NCBI RefSeq assembly: GCF_029263155.1
Contig: NZ_JAJCYB010000111.1
Span: forward strand, 1-64,000
Direction of reading: 5' to 3'
Source: Pseudonocardia sp.
Lineage (GTDB): Bacteria > Actinomycetota > Actinomycetes > Mycobacteriales > Pseudonocardiaceae
Length of the DNA: 64,000 bases
The translations under genes and the position numbers were made by a program. The stretch's first letter is position 1. Each line of letters starts with the position of its first letter. Shown piece after piece: positions 39,788 through 49,059 of this stretch. The notes beneath the pieces were generated by a model. The model was not told the origin of the DNA. It did not search any database and was given only the letters and a program-made list of their open reading frames with translations.

Positions 39788-41446
39788 TCACCCGTTCGTG
39801 TCGGTCCGTAGCCGTTCCCGCAGCTCCCGCTTGAGGACCTTGCCCGCGGCCGACACCGGGATCGCGTCCACCAGGTACAGCTCGCGCAGCTTCTGGTACG
39901 GCGTGACCTGCGCGTTCACCGCGGCCATCAGGGCGTCGGCATCGGCGAGTCCGGGGGCGACGACGAACGCCACCGGCAGCTCGCCGGCGTCCGCGTCGGG
40001 CTTGCCGACGACGGCGGCCCCGCCGACGCCCGGCTGCGCGTGCAGCAGCTCCTCCAGGTCGCGGGGGTACACGTTGTAGCCCTTGTAGATCAGCATGTCC
40101 TTCTTGCGGTCGACGATCGTGAGGTAGCCGTCGTCGTCGAGCACGCCCACGTCGCCGCTGCGCAGCCAGCCGTCGACCAGGGTGGCGGCGTTGTCGTTGG
40201 GCCGGTCCTTGTAGCCGACCATCACCTGCGGGCCGCGGATCACGACCTCGCCCGGCTCACCGGCCGGCAGCGGCGTGAGGTCGGTGCCCGCCGGGTCGAC
40301 GATCCGTACCTCCGTGTCGTACACGGGCAGCCCGACCGTGCCGGCCTTGCGCACCGCGGACCGCGCCGCCGGCCCGATCGTGGCGCCCATCGTCACCTCG
40401 GTGAGGCCGTACCCCTCGGTGATCGCGACGTCCGCGCCGAGCCTGCGCTGCAAACCCTTGATCATCTCGACGGGCAGCGGGGCCGCGCCGGAGCTGATCT
40501 GGCGGACCGACGACAGGTCGCGGGTGGCGAAGTCGGGATGGCGCAGCAGCGCCGCGTAGATCGGCGGCGCCCCGCCCATGCTCGTCACGGCGAACCGCTC
40601 GGCGTCGGCGAGATAGGCGCCCGGGTCGAAGCGCTCGTGCAGCACGGTGGTGCCGCCGGTCAGCATCGGCACGTTCAGCGCCCCGACCGTGCCCATGGCG
40701 TGGAACCACGGGGTGAGGTTGATGCCGATCCCGGTGCCCAGCCGGATCGGGTACTCCTGCGGTGGGCCGGTCTGGTCGATCACCACGCCGCCCCGGTCGT
40801 CGAGCGCGGGCACCGATCCCGTTCCCCAGCAGGCGTACTGCAGCGCGTTGACCACGACGTTGCGGTGCGGCAGCTGCACGCCCTTGGACCGGCCGGTGGT
40901 GCCGCCGGTGTAGGCGAGGTGGGCGAGATCGCGATGCACGTCGATCTCGACGGCGGGGGGCGCGGTCGGGGCGTCGGCGTGGAAGGCCTCGAAGTCCCCC
41001 AGCCCGTCGAGGGCGTGCCGGTGCGCCGGATCGAGGGCCTGCTCCCGGTCGGTGACCAGCACGAGGCGCAGGGCGGTGCGGTCGCGCACCGCGGCCAGCG
41101 CCGGCGCGGCCGGGGCCCAGGTGAGAGCCGCGACGGCGCCACAGTCCGCGAGCTGCGCCGCGAGGTCCGCGGGCGGCAGCAGCGGGTTGGTGGGGGAGAA
41201 CGTGGCCCCCGACAGCAGGATGCCGTAGTAGGCGATCGCGTACTGCGGGCAGTTCGGCAGGTGGACCGCGACGACGTCGCCGCGCCCGATCCCGGCCTCG
41301 CCCAGCGCGTTGCCGAACGCGCACGCCCGCGCGTACAGGTCGGCGAAGCTCAGCTCGCGACCGGCGAAGTGGATCGCGGCGCGGTCGCCGAAGCGGCGCG
41401 CCGAGCCCGCGAGCAGGGCACCGACCGGGACCTCGGGGTAGATCAT
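39788..41446 (-). CDS. AMP-binding acyl-CoA ligase
   Basis: 552 residues. AMP-binding P-loop AYTGGTTGRSKGVQLPHRN near residue 180, ITEGYGLTEVTMG near 350, LRSGDVGVLDDDGYLTIVDR near 430, and the C-terminal Lys in VSAAGKVLKRELRERL. Activates a carboxylic acid as acyl-AMP and transfers it to CoA. The start overlaps the P450 stop by 4 nt, so the two act in one pathway, perhaps oxidation and degradation of a lipid or aromatic acid. Confidence 0.92.
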   Translation of the reverse strand: MIYPEVPVGALLAGSARRFGDRAAIHFAGRELSFADLYARACAFGNALGEAGIGRGDVVAVHLPNCPQYAIAYYGILLSGATFSPTNPLLPPADLAAQLADCGAVAALTWAPAAPALAAVRDRTALRLVLVTDREQALDPAHRHALDGLGDFEAFHADAPTAPPAVEIDVHRDLAHLAYTGGTTGRSKGVQLPHRNVVVNALQYACWGTGSVPALDDRGGVVIDQTGPPQEYPIRLGTGIGINLTPWFHAMGTVGALNVPMLTGGTTVLHERFDPGAYLADAERFAVTSMGGAPPIYAALLRHPDFATRDLSSVRQISSGAAPLPVEMIKGLQRRLGADVAITEGYGLTEVTMGATIGPAARSAVRKAGTVGLPVYDTEVRIVDPAGTDLTPLPAGEPGEVVIRGPQVMVGYKDRPNDNAATLVDGWLRSGDVGVLDDDGYLTIVDRKKDMLIYKGYNVYPRDLEELLHAQPGVGGAAVVGKPDADAGELPVAFVVAPGLADADALMAAVNAQVTPYQKLRELYLVDAIPVSAAGKVLKRELRERLRTDTNG

Positions 41447-42711
41447 CGGACCCCGCCCGGCGTGAAGGTGACGGGCAGGCTCTTGATGCCGTTGATGAAC
41501 ATCGACTGCAGCCGCCGCGGCTCACCGGTGACGTGGATGTCCGGGATCCGGGTCAGCAGCTCGCGGAACATCACCGCCATCTCCCGCCGTGCCAGGTGCG
41601 CACCGAGGCAGAAGTGCGGGCCCGCGCCGCCGAACCCGACGTGCGGGTTGGGCGAGCGGCGCACGTCGAAGGCGTCGGGGTCGCGGAAGTGCGCGGGATC
41701 CCGGTTGGCCGCCCAGTAGAACAGCAGCACCTTCTCGCCCGCGGACATCTCCTGCCCGCCCAGCGTCGCGTCGACGGCGAGCGTGCGCCGCATGTAGATC
41801 ACCGGCGACGCCAGGCGCACGATCTCCTCGATCGCCGTGGGCGTGACGCCGTCGAGGTCGGCCAGCCACGCCGCGCGCTGCTCGGGATTGTCGGTGAGCA
41901 GCTGCAGGCCCCAGCTGATCGCGTTGCGGGTGGTCTCGTTGCCGGCCACCACGAGCAGGATGAAGAAGCTCGCCAGTTCGTCGGGGGTGAGGCGCTCGCC
42001 GTCGATCTCCGCGTTGACCAGCGCGGATGTGACGTCGTCGGTGGGCCGCAGCGCACGCTCCCGGCCCAGCTCGCGCATCAGCTCGGCCAGCTCGTTGCCC
42101 GCGGCCAGCAGCGCCACGAGGATGTTCTCCGCGTCGGGCACGTACTCCGGGTCGCTCGCCCCGAGGATCACGTTGGACTTCTGGAACACGAAGTCGTACT
42201 GGCTCTCCGGCACGCCCATCAGGTCGCAGACGATCGTGAGCGGGAGCCGCGCCGAGATCGCGGTGACGGCATCGCACTCGCCCGCGTCGATCACGTCGTC
42301 GACGATCCGGGCGGCGGTGGCCGCCACCTCGCCGGTGAGTCCGGCCAGGCGCTTGGGGGTGAATCCCCGGGAGACGATGCGGCGCAGCCGGGCGTGCCGC
42401 GGGTCGTCGGTGTTGATCATCGAGCCGTAGAACTCCAGGAACTCCGGCGGCATGTCGGCGACACTGGTGGCGCCGGGACCGGAGGTGAAGACCGTCGCGT
42501 TGCGGCTGGCCTCGACGACGTCGTCGAGTCGCGTGAGCGCCCAGTAGCCGGGGCCCTGCGGGAGGTAGGCGAACTGCGGCTCGGCGAAGAAGGGCACCGG
42601 CTCCTGCTCGCGCAGCGCCGCGAACGCCGCGGCCCGCTCGACGATCGGGGCCGTCCAGAACCGCTCCACGTCGGACAGGTCCGGCCGGGTGGTCCAGGTG
42701 GTGGGCGGCAT
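41443..42711 (-). CDS. cytochrome P450
   Basis: 422 residues. I-helix VVAGNETTRNAISWG near 255, ExxR in EIVRLASPVIYMRR near 293, and heme loop HVGFGGAGPHFCLGAHLARR with Cys near 362. Soluble bacterial class, close in pattern to the CYP125/142-like steroid and lipid hydroxylases. No ferredoxin gene is adjacent. A TetR-type dyad 37 bp upstream may control the operon. Confidence 0.93.
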   Translation of the reverse strand: MPPTTWTTRPDLSDVERFWTAPIVERAAAFAALREQEPVPFFAEPQFAYLPQGPGYWALTRLDDVVEASRNATVFTSGPGATSVADMPPEFLEFYGSMINTDDPRHARLRRIVSRGFTPKRLAGLTGEVAATAARIVDDVIDAGECDAVTAISARLPLTIVCDLMGVPESQYDFVFQKSNVILGASDPEYVPDAENILVALLAAGNELAELMRELGRERALRPTDDVTSALVNAEIDGERLTPDELASFFILLVVAGNETTRNAISWGLQLLTDNPEQRAAWLADLDGVTPTAIEEIVRLASPVIYMRRTLAVDATLGGQEMSAGEKVLLFYWAANRDPAHFRDPDAFDVRRSPNPHVGFGGAGPHFCLGAHLARREMAVMFRELLTRIPDIHVTGEPRRLQSMFINGIKSLPVTFTPGGVR

Positions 42712-43218
42712 CGCCGTACCTCCTCGTGTCGGGTGTCCACACCCTAGTTACCAACCGGTAGGCCTCAAGGGCCCGGACGGGCCGCGCGGCGGTCCGTCGG
42801 GGCCACCGGATCCGATCCCGCTCGTGCTCGACCGCTCGCTGGGCCGCGGCCCGCCGTCGTGGTGGGGGCAGGCGCCGCGGCGGCGGCATCGTGCGATCAC
42901 GTCGTCGGGGCCACCCGGCCCCTTACCCGGAGTGGTCCGCCCCGTCCGGCGCCGTCCTCACCCTGCCCGGCTGCGGCGGCCCGAAACCCGGGCGGACGTC
43001 ACGATCGTGTTTCGACTGCTACTGCGTCCGCCGGGCCGGTCCACCCATGGTCGTTCCCCTGGTCCGGCGCCTGAGCTGGACATACGCTGGGTCCGGTGGG
43101 TCGGGAGGCTCCGACACGGTGGCGTCGCCGTCCGGTCGACGGCGTCTAGCCTGCCGCCACGAGCACCCGACAGCGAGCACACGGACCGTGACGCGACGAT
43201 GCCCGAGGAGCGAGCTGG
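42712..43218. other. 507-bp intergenic region between divergent operons
   Basis: Contains the dyad at 42749 and, further on, only GC-rich sequence with no gene that I can recognise on either strand. Promoters of the P450 operon and of the osmoprotectant transporter must lie here. Confidence 0.5.
42749..42760. promoter_or_regulatory. candidate TetR-type operator
   Basis: TACCAACCGGTA, arms TACC/GGTA with a 4-bp centre, preceded by CTAGT. It is similar to operators of actinobacterial TetR lipid regulators. It sits 37 bp upstream of the P450 start. No TetR gene is in this window. Confidence 0.4.
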
Positions 43219-43905
43219 ATGGACGACCTCATCGACTACCTGTCGACCAACATGGCGGAGGTCCAGTTCTACGCGCAGTCCCACTTCCTGATCGTGCTGT
43301 ACTCGGTCGCGATCGCCACCGCCATCTCGGTGGGGCTCGCGCTGGTGCTGCACACCAACCAGCTCAGCCCGCCGTCGTGGTCGCGGCGACTGCGCTCGGG
43401 CAGCCAGGAGGCGGCGCTGCTCACCGCCTCCGCGCTGCTCACGATCCCGTCGCTGGCCCTGTTCAGCCTGCTGCAACCACCGCTGGGACTCGGCACCACG
43501 CCGGCGATCGTGGGGTTGACCCTGTACGGGATCTATCCGGTGCTGCGCAACACCGTGGCGGGACTGTCGTCGGTCGACCCGGCGGTGTTGGAGGCCGCCC
43601 GGGGGATCGGGATGGGCCCGGTGCGCCGGATCGTCCGCATCCAGCTGCCGCTGGCCTGGCCGGTCATCCTGTCCGGGATCCGGGTCGCCGCCCTGATCAT
43701 GATCGCGATCGCCGCGGTCGCCGCGATCATCAGTGACCTGGGGTTCGGGGAGCCGCTGCAGAATGGCCTGACCCGCCTCGGGGGCGCGGGCAGCTTCGCA
43801 CAGGTGCTCGTCGGCACGTTCGGCCCGCTGGTCGTCGCCGCCGTGTACGAGATCGCATTCGTCGTCGTCAAGCGCTTCACCACGCCGAGGGGGATCCGTG
43901 TCTGA
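43219..43905 (+). CDS. osmoprotectant ABC transporter permease
   Basis: 228 residues, five to six membrane helices. The EAA loop is AVLEAARGIGMGPVRRIVRI followed by QLPLAWPVILSGIRVA, the binding-protein-dependent permease motif. Closest in pattern to OpuCB/OpuCD of glycine betaine/choline importers. The first gene of a four-gene operon; it overlaps the ATPase by 8 bp. Confidence 0.9.
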   Translation: MDDLIDYLSTNMAEVQFYAQSHFLIVLYSVAIATAISVGLALVLHTNQLSPPSWSRRLRSGSQEAALLTASALLTIPSLALFSLLQPPLGLGTTPAIVGLTLYGIYPVLRNTVAGLSSVDPAVLEAARGIGMGPVRRIVRIQLPLAWPVILSGIRVAALIMIAIAAVAAIISDLGFGEPLQNGLTRLGGAGSFAQVLVGTFGPLVVAAVYEIAFVVVKRFTTPRGIRV

Positions 43906-45013
43906 GACGTTCCAGGCCAGTGCACCGGGACAGGCCGGATCCGTGACCCGGCCGATGATCGTTCTGGAGGGGGTGAGCAAGACCTACCCCGGCCAGGACG
44001 ATCCGGCGGTGGCCGAGCTGACCTTCGAGGTTCCCACCGGGGCCATCGTCATGCTCATCGGCCCGTCGGGCTGCGGCAAGACGACGACGCTGAAGATGAT
44101 GAACCGGCTGATCGAGCCGACCACCGGGAAGATCATCCTCGACGGCGAGGACGTCACCACGGTCAACGCCGACCAGCTGCGCAGGCGGATCGGCTACGTC
44201 ATCCAGCAGGTCGGCCTGTTCCCGCACATGACCATCGGCGAGAACATCGGGATGGTCCCGAAGATGCTGGGCTGGGACCGCAACCGGATCTCCGCCCGGG
44301 TCGACGAGTTGCTGAGCCTGGTCGGGATGGAGCCGGGCCAGTACCGCTCCCGGTACCCGCGCCAGCTCTCCGGCGGCCAGCAGCAACGCGTCGGGGTGGC
44401 GCGCGGGCTGGCCGCCGATCCCCCGGTGATGCTGATGGACGAGCCGTTCGGCGCGATCGACCCGATCACCCGTGAGCGGCTGCAGGACGAGTTCCTCGAG
44501 GTGCAGCGCCAGGTCGCGAAGACGATCTGCTTCGTCACCCACGACCTCACCGAAGCGGTCAAGCTCGGCGACCGGATCGCGATCTTCGGCCCGGGCGGAA
44601 GGCTGCGGCAGTACGACAGCCCCGACGAGGTGCTCACGAACCCGGCCGACGAGTTCGTCGCCGAGTTCGTCGGTGGCGGGGCGGCGGTGCGCAGGCTGTC
44701 GCTGCTCGAACTCTCCCGGCTGCAGCTCGACGAGGTCGTCGTGTCCAGCGGGGGCGCCCCGGCCGGGCGGCACCCGGTGCTGGCCGTCGACGACGCGGGC
44801 CGCCCGCAACGCTGGCTGCACGTCCCGGGGTGTGACACCGCGCCGCCGCTGGTCACCGTGCCGCTGGGCGGGACCGTCTACGACGCCGTCGACGTCATGC
44901 TCGACTCGCGGGCGCCGCTGGTGCTCGTCGTCGACGACGACGGGCACTCGCGCGGCGCGCTGCGGTGGGACGCGATGGTCGGGGACCTCCGGGCGAAGGG
45001 CCGCAGCTCATGA
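43898..45013 (+). CDS. osmoprotectant ABC transporter ATPase (ProV/OpuCA type)
   Basis: 371 residues. Walker A LIGPSGCGKTTTLKMM near 54, Q-loop VIQQVGLFPHMT, signature QLSGGQQQRVGVARGLA, Walker B VMLMDEPFGAIDP, and H-loop FVTHDLTEAVKLGD. The C-terminal 100 residues hold a CBS-like domain (TVYDAVDVMLDSRAPLVLVV), which in OpuA/OpuC senses ionic strength or nucleotides. Confidence 0.93.
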   Translation: MSETFQASAPGQAGSVTRPMIVLEGVSKTYPGQDDPAVAELTFEVPTGAIVMLIGPSGCGKTTTLKMMNRLIEPTTGKIILDGEDVTTVNADQLRRRIGYVIQQVGLFPHMTIGENIGMVPKMLGWDRNRISARVDELLSLVGMEPGQYRSRYPRQLSGGQQQRVGVARGLAADPPVMLMDEPFGAIDPITRERLQDEFLEVQRQVAKTICFVTHDLTEAVKLGDRIAIFGPGGRLRQYDSPDEVLTNPADEFVAEFVGGGAAVRRLSLLELSRLQLDEVVVSSGGAPAGRHPVLAVDDAGRPQRWLHVPGCDTAPPLVTVPLGGTVYDAVDVMLDSRAPLVLVVDDDGHSRGALRWDAMVGDLRAKGRSS

Positions 45014-45810
45014 GCGCCACCACCACCGCCCCGGCCGCGTCGCCCGCGGCCACCACGCGGGCCGGCCGGTCGCTGCTGCGCAACCGGGGCCTGCTGGTCA
45101 CGCCCGTGATCGTCGCGCTGACGGTGCTCGGGGTGGTGCTGTGGATCAACGCCCAGGACCTCACCGCCCCCGGCCGGCAACCCGAGGCCCGCACGCTGGA
45201 CTACGCGAACCTGTGGCAGCAGTTCATCGAGCACGCCTACCTGGTCGGGGTGTCCACCCTGATCGTCGTGACGTTGTCGATCCCGCTGGGGATCGTGCTC
45301 AGCCGCCCGTCGGCGGGTCGCATCGGCGACGCGGTCCTCGCGGTCGGCGGGTTCATGCAGGCGCTGCCCCCGTTCGGGGTGATCATCCTGATGGCGTTCA
45401 GCCCGCTGGGCTTCGGGCCCACCAGCGCGATCGTGGCCCTGGTGATCGCCTCGTTCCTGCCGGTGCTGACCAACACCGTCGTCGGCCTGCGCCAGGTGGA
45501 CCCGGCCCTGATCGAGGCCGCCCGCGGCATGGGCATGTCCGCCGGGCTCACGCTGCGTCGCGTCGAGCTCCCGCTCGCGGTGCCGGTGATGGTCGCCGGC
45601 ATCCGGGTCGCCCTGGTGCTCAACGTCGGCACGGCCACCCTCGCGACGTTCATCGCCGCGGGCGGGCTCGGGACGCCGATCCTGAGCATGCTCAAGCTCG
45701 GGCGGACCGGCGCCGCGTTCGCGGTCGCCGCGCTCGTGGCCGCCCTCGCGCTGTTGGTCGACTGGCTGGCCGGTCTGGCCGAGCAGCTGGTCCGAGGCTC
45801 GGGCGGCTGA
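45010..45810 (+). CDS. osmoprotectant ABC transporter permease, second subunit
   Basis: 266 residues. An N-terminal anchor helix (LLVTPVIVALTVLGVVLWIN) precedes five more helices. EAA loop ALIEAARGMGMSAGLTLRRV then ELPLAVPVMVAGIRVA. Pairs with the 43219 permease to form the heterodimeric channel. The ATG overlaps the ATPase stop (ATGA). Confidence 0.92.
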   Translation: MSATTTAPAASPAATTRAGRSLLRNRGLLVTPVIVALTVLGVVLWINAQDLTAPGRQPEARTLDYANLWQQFIEHAYLVGVSTLIVVTLSIPLGIVLSRPSAGRIGDAVLAVGGFMQALPPFGVIILMAFSPLGFGPTSAIVALVIASFLPVLTNTVVGLRQVDPALIEAARGMGMSAGLTLRRVELPLAVPVMVAGIRVALVLNVGTATLATFIAAGGLGTPILSMLKLGRTGAAFAVAALVAALALLVDWLAGLAEQLVRGSGG

Positions 45811-45865
45811 CCCACACCGGCCCGCTGACCGGGTCGGCATCGCAGCACCACATCAGAGGAGAACC

Positions 45866-46855
45866 ATGAGAATGCGGATGCGACGAGCGACGATGACGGT
45901 CGCCGGCACGGCAGCGGCGCTCGTACTGGCCGGATGCGCGGGCGGCGGGCTGGAACAGGGCGGTGGGGAGTCGGCGGCCGCGGGCAGCCTGGCCGAGAGC
46001 ATCGACCTCAGCGGCGCGTCCTACACGGTGGGCAGCAAGGATTTCGACGAACAGCTCGTGCTGTGCGAGATCACCATCGCCGCGCTGGAGTCGGTCGGCG
46101 CGGAGGTCACCCCGCAGTGCAACGTCGGCGGCACCGAGGCCACCCGCAACGCCCTGCTCGCGGGCGACATCAACGTGTACTGGGACTACACCGGTACCGC
46201 GCAGGTGACGTTCTTCGGCGGCGCGCCCATCCAGGACGCCGAGGAGCAGTACCAGACGGTCAAGGCCACCGACCTGGAGCAGAACCAGATCGAGTGGCTC
46301 GCCCCGACCGAGTTCAACAACACCTACGCGTTCGCCGTGCTGGAGTCCCAGGCCGAGGAGCTGAACCTGAACACGCTCTCGGACATGGCCGCCTACTACA
46401 ACGAGGGCGGCACCGGGCCGATGTGCGTCGAGAGCGAGTACCTCGTGCGCGACGACGGCCTGCCCGGCCTCCAGGAGACCTACGGGTTCCAGCTCCCCGC
46501 GGGCCAGCCCTCCGTGCTCGAGACCGGCGCGATCTACCAGGCCACGACCGACCCCGCGACGTGCCTGTTCGGTGAGGTGTTCACCACCGACGGCCGCATC
46601 CCCGCGCTGGACCTGCGGGTGCTCGAGGACGACCAGGTCTACCACCCGCTCTACAACGCCGCGCCGACCATGCGCTCGGAGACCTTCGAGCAGAACCCCG
46701 CCGTCGCCGACGTCTTCGCCCCGATCTCGGCGGCGCTGACCGACGACGTCATGCTCGAGCTCAACGGGCAGAAGTCCTCGGACAACATCCCCGAGCGGCA
46801 GGTCGCGCGCGACTGGCTGATCTCGGAGGGCTTCATCGGAGCCGACGAGGGCTGA
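45866..46855 (+). CDS. glycine betaine/choline-binding lipoprotein
   Basis: 329 residues. Lipobox AAALVLAGCAGGG with the lipid-bearing Cys near residue 23. The binding fold of OpuCC/OsmX type: YTVGSKDFDEQLVLCEITIA, then NVYWDYTGTAQV. It captures quaternary amines outside the membrane and delivers them to the two permeases. AGAGGAGA gives a good ribosome site. A terminator follows. Confidence 0.92.
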   Translation: MRMRMRRATMTVAGTAAALVLAGCAGGGLEQGGGESAAAGSLAESIDLSGASYTVGSKDFDEQLVLCEITIAALESVGAEVTPQCNVGGTEATRNALLAGDINVYWDYTGTAQVTFFGGAPIQDAEEQYQTVKATDLEQNQIEWLAPTEFNNTYAFAVLESQAEELNLNTLSDMAAYYNEGGTGPMCVESEYLVRDDGLPGLQETYGFQLPAGQPSVLETGAIYQATTDPATCLFGEVFTTDGRIPALDLRVLEDDQVYHPLYNAAPTMRSETFEQNPAVADVFAPISAALTDDVMLELNGQKSSDNIPERQVARDWLISEGFIGADEG

Positions 46856-46870
46856 GCCCGGGTTCGGTAC

Positions 46871-46909
46871 CGGGGTCGGACGGTGGGCCTGCCCAACCGT
46901 CCGGCCCCG
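46871..46909 (+). terminator. terminator of the osmoprotectant operon
   Basis: 14-bp arms (46871-46884, 46896-46909), 13 of 14 paired, 11-nt loop. It lies 15 bp after the last stop and before the convergent CobW-like gene, so it may serve both strands. Confidence 0.75.
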
Positions 46910-46958
46910 CCGCGTTGGTGCGGTCCGCCGTACCCGGGCCCACGGCGGCCGGGTGATC

Positions 46959-48197
46959 TCAGCGCTCCTCGGACCCGCACTCGTCGCCGCCCACCGCCAC
47001 GTCGGCCGAGGGCTCGCAGGGGTCGGTGTGCCACCAGCCGAACGGGTCCGGCAGGGCGCGCCACGCGTCCTCGCCCGCCGCCAGCTCCAGGTCGGTCAGC
47101 AGGGCCTCGCGCAGGCAGGCGTCGATCTCGTCGGCGTCGGCCGCGTGGGTGAGCACGACGAGATCCTGGGCGCGGTCGCCGAAGCGGGGGTGCCAGCCCA
47201 GCGCGGCCAGCGCACGTCGTTCCGGCGTCGCCGCCTCCCAGGCCTGCTCGCCCGCCCCGGCCAGCCAGTCCCCGCCGTGCCCGACCCGCACCCCGCCGCC
47301 GGCGGACTCCAGCCAGAGCACGGCCTCGGGCCGCGTCGCCAGCCAGATCCGGCCGCGGGTGCGCACGACCCCGTCGAGCAGCACGTCGAGCGCGGAGTGC
47401 AGGCGGTCGGGATGGAACGGGCGCCGCGCGGAGAAGCCCACGAGCCGCACCCCGCAGTCCCCGGCGAGCGGGGGGCACCCGCGTAGCAGGGCGGCGTGCA
47501 CGTCGTCGGGACGGCCGCGACGGGCCTCGGCGGGCAGTTCGGTGAGGAACGCCCGCTCGTCGACCTCGTGCAGGCGCAGCTGCGCCGCCGTCGGCGCGAG
47601 CCTGGTCAGGACGGCGGCCGTGCGGGCCAGCTGCCAGGCGTCGGTGACGCCGGTGAGCACCAGCAGGTCGGCGAACTCCGCCTGGCCCACGGCCACCTGC
47701 GCGACGGTGCGCTCGTCCGCGCCCTCGCCCCGCCCACCCGGCTCGGTGAGGCCGCGCTCCGGCAGCGCGGCCGCGCCCGTCGCGTCGTCGAACCAGCTCG
47801 TCGTGTCGACGACGGAGAGGACGCCCCGCAGGTCGACGGCGTCGGTGACGACCGACCCGTCGATCAGGACGTGCCGCAGCGCCCAGCACACCTGCTCGGG
47901 TTCGAGCGCCGGGTCGAGGTGCAGGACGATCCGGCGCGGGCCGCCCGGCGTGGCCAGCTCGAGCAGCTGTGGCAGCAGGTCCTCGCGCAGCGTGCAGGAC
48001 ACGCAGCCGTGGGCGAGCTCGACCGCGGTCGTGACGTCGAGCCCGCCGCGGCGGAGCCTGCGGTGCACCACGTCGCGATCGATGTCGCGCAGGTCGTGGT
48101 GCAGGACGGCGATGTCGGGGTCGAGCGTGCGGAGGCGGTCGACGACCGCCTCCACGCCGGGCGCGATCAGCCCGGTGAGCACGAGCAGCTCGGGCAC
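46959..48197 (-). CDS. CobW/Mrf-like zinc-related protein
   Basis: 412 residues from GTG 48197 with GAGGAGGA upstream. The COG0523 Cys motif is HGCVSCTLREDLLPQLL near residue 65, followed by VLSVVDTTSWFDD and the C-terminal CobW_C domain (LVGFSARRPFHPDRLHSALD, ALGWHPRFGDRAQDLVVLTH). The P-loop is degenerate (LTGLIAPGVEAV, no GKT), as in the mycobacterial ribosome-hibernation factor Mrf. It is divergent from zinc-free L33 and S18 genes, across a probable Zur box. Confidence 0.85.
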   Translation of the reverse strand: MPELLVLTGLIAPGVEAVVDRLRTLDPDIAVLHHDLRDIDRDVVHRRLRRGGLDVTTAVELAHGCVSCTLREDLLPQLLELATPGGPRRIVLHLDPALEPEQVCWALRHVLIDGSVVTDAVDLRGVLSVVDTTSWFDDATGAAALPERGLTEPGGRGEGADERTVAQVAVGQAEFADLLVLTGVTDAWQLARTAAVLTRLAPTAAQLRLHEVDERAFLTELPAEARRGRPDDVHAALLRGCPPLAGDCGVRLVGFSARRPFHPDRLHSALDVLLDGVVRTRGRIWLATRPEAVLWLESAGGGVRVGHGGDWLAGAGEQAWEAATPERRALAALGWHPRFGDRAQDLVVLTHAADADEIDACLREALLTDLELAAGEDAWRALPDPFGWWHTDPCEPSADVAVGGDECGSEER

Positions 48198-48235
48198 GGG
48201 TGTCCTCCTCGGGATGGGGTAGGATCCACCTTAGT

Positions 48236-48250
48236 TGAAAATGAATGTCG
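48236..48250. promoter_or_regulatory. probable Zur box
   Basis: TGAAAATGAATGTCG matches 12 of 15 positions of the actinobacterial Zur consensus TGAAAATGATTTTCA. It lies between a possible -10 (TAGGAT, 48220) and the rpmG ribosome site, and 38 bp upstream of the divergent CobW-like gene. Zinc repletion would shut off both sides. Confidence 0.7.
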
Positions 48251-48271
48251 TTTGTGAAGGAGGGCGGGTCG

Positions 48272-48439
48272 ATTGCTCGCAGCACCGAGCTCCGGCCGAT
48301 CGTGAGGTTGCGGTCGACCGCGGGAACCGGCACCACGTACGTGACCCGGAAGAACCGGCGCAACGACCCCGACCGGCTCGTGCTGCGCAAGTACGACCCC
48401 CGGGTGCGCCGGCACGTCGAGTTCACCGAGGAGCGCTGA
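48272..48439 (+). CDS. rpmG: ribosomal protein L33, zinc-free paralog
   Basis: 55 residues, [20 protein letters not shown] then [20 protein letters not shown], with no Cys, so it is the C-minus form made in zinc shortage. Homologs begin MARSTELRP; here the first codon is ATT, placed 7 nt after an ideal AAGGAGGG. No ATG or GTG is at that position. An upstream ATG at 48245 would add nine residues but lies before the ribosome site and inside the Zur box. Coupled to rpsR, 2 bp apart. Confidence 0.85.
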   Translation: MARSTELRPIVRLRSTAGTGTTYVTRKNRRNDPDRLVLRKYDPRVRRHVEFTEER

Positions 48440-48441
48440 CG

Positions 48442-48684
48442 ATGGCCCAGTCGAGACCGCAGCGCGCGCCGCGCAAGAAGGTCAACCCGCTGCACGCCAA
48501 GCGGATCACGCAGGTGGACTGGAAGGACACGACGTTGCTGCGCCAGTTCATCTCCGACCGCGGCAAGATCCGGGCTCGTCGCGTGACCGGGTTGACGCCC
48601 CAGCAGCAGCGCCAGGTCGCCACCGCGATCCGCAACGCCCGCGAGATGGCGCTGCTGCCCTACCCGCACGCCGGGCGGGGGTGA
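48442..48684 (+). CDS. rpsR: ribosomal protein S18, zinc-free paralog
   Basis: 80 residues. [20 protein letters not shown] then [20 protein letters not shown] is canonical S18. It has no Cys, unlike the zinc-binding form. With the preceding L33 it forms a reduced C-minus operon; the L28 and S14 members often found in mycobacterial versions are not here. Confidence 0.95.
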   Translation: MAQSRPQRAPRKKVNPLHAKRITQVDWKDTTLLRQFISDRGKIRARRVTGLTPQQQRQVATAIRNAREMALLPYPHAGRG

Positions 48685-48846
48685 GCCGGGGTGCCGCCGC
48701 CGATGGCCCGCGTGCCCGGCGTGTGCGGGTCGGTCTGGGTGAATCCGCTGCTCAGCCCCCCGGGCGGTACCGATTTCCGGCCCGGCCGCGGCGTTGTGTA
48801 GCATCGTCGTCGGCCACTTCGGAGCGCGAGCCCCGGGTGGTCTGCC

Positions 48847-48919
48847 GCCCCTTTAGCTCAGTCGGCAGAGCGTCTCCATGGTAAGGAGAAGGTCTACGGT
48901 TCGATTCCGTAAAGGGGCT
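48847..48919 (+). tRNA. tRNA-Thr (GGT)
   Basis: 73 nt. Acceptor GCCCCTT/AAGGGGC; D arm AGCTCAGTCGGCAGAGC; anticodon loop ATGGTAA gives GGT; T arm CGGTTCGATTCCG. CCA not encoded. Confidence 0.96.
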
Positions 48920-48947
48920 CGGTGAGGCGGCGTCAGCCACTTAGTAC

Positions 48948-49020
48948 AGCGGTGTAGCTCAGCTGGTAGAGCAAACGGCTCATAATCGTTGTGTCGCCGG
49001 TTCAAGTCCGGCCACCGCTA
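48948..49020 (+). tRNA. tRNA-Met (CAT), elongator
   Basis: 73 nt, followed by ACCA-type end (CCA encoded at 49021-49023). Acceptor AGCGGTG/CACCGCT is fully paired, including the first pair A-T, so it is an elongator rather than initiator tRNA. Anticodon loop CTCATAA. Just upstream of rpmG, as in mycobacteria. Confidence 0.96.
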
Positions 49021-49059
49021 CCAGGAATCGTTCCGAACAGCTAGCAGGAGGCACCCGCG

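Noticed and set aside
39788-42711. Secondary-metabolite gene cluster around the P450 and acyl-CoA ligase
   Set aside because: No polyketide, peptide or terpene synthase nearby; looks like a two-gene catabolic operon.
48948-49020. Initiator tRNA-Met
   Set aside because: The first acceptor pair is A-T and the anticodon stem lacks the three G-C pairs of initiators.
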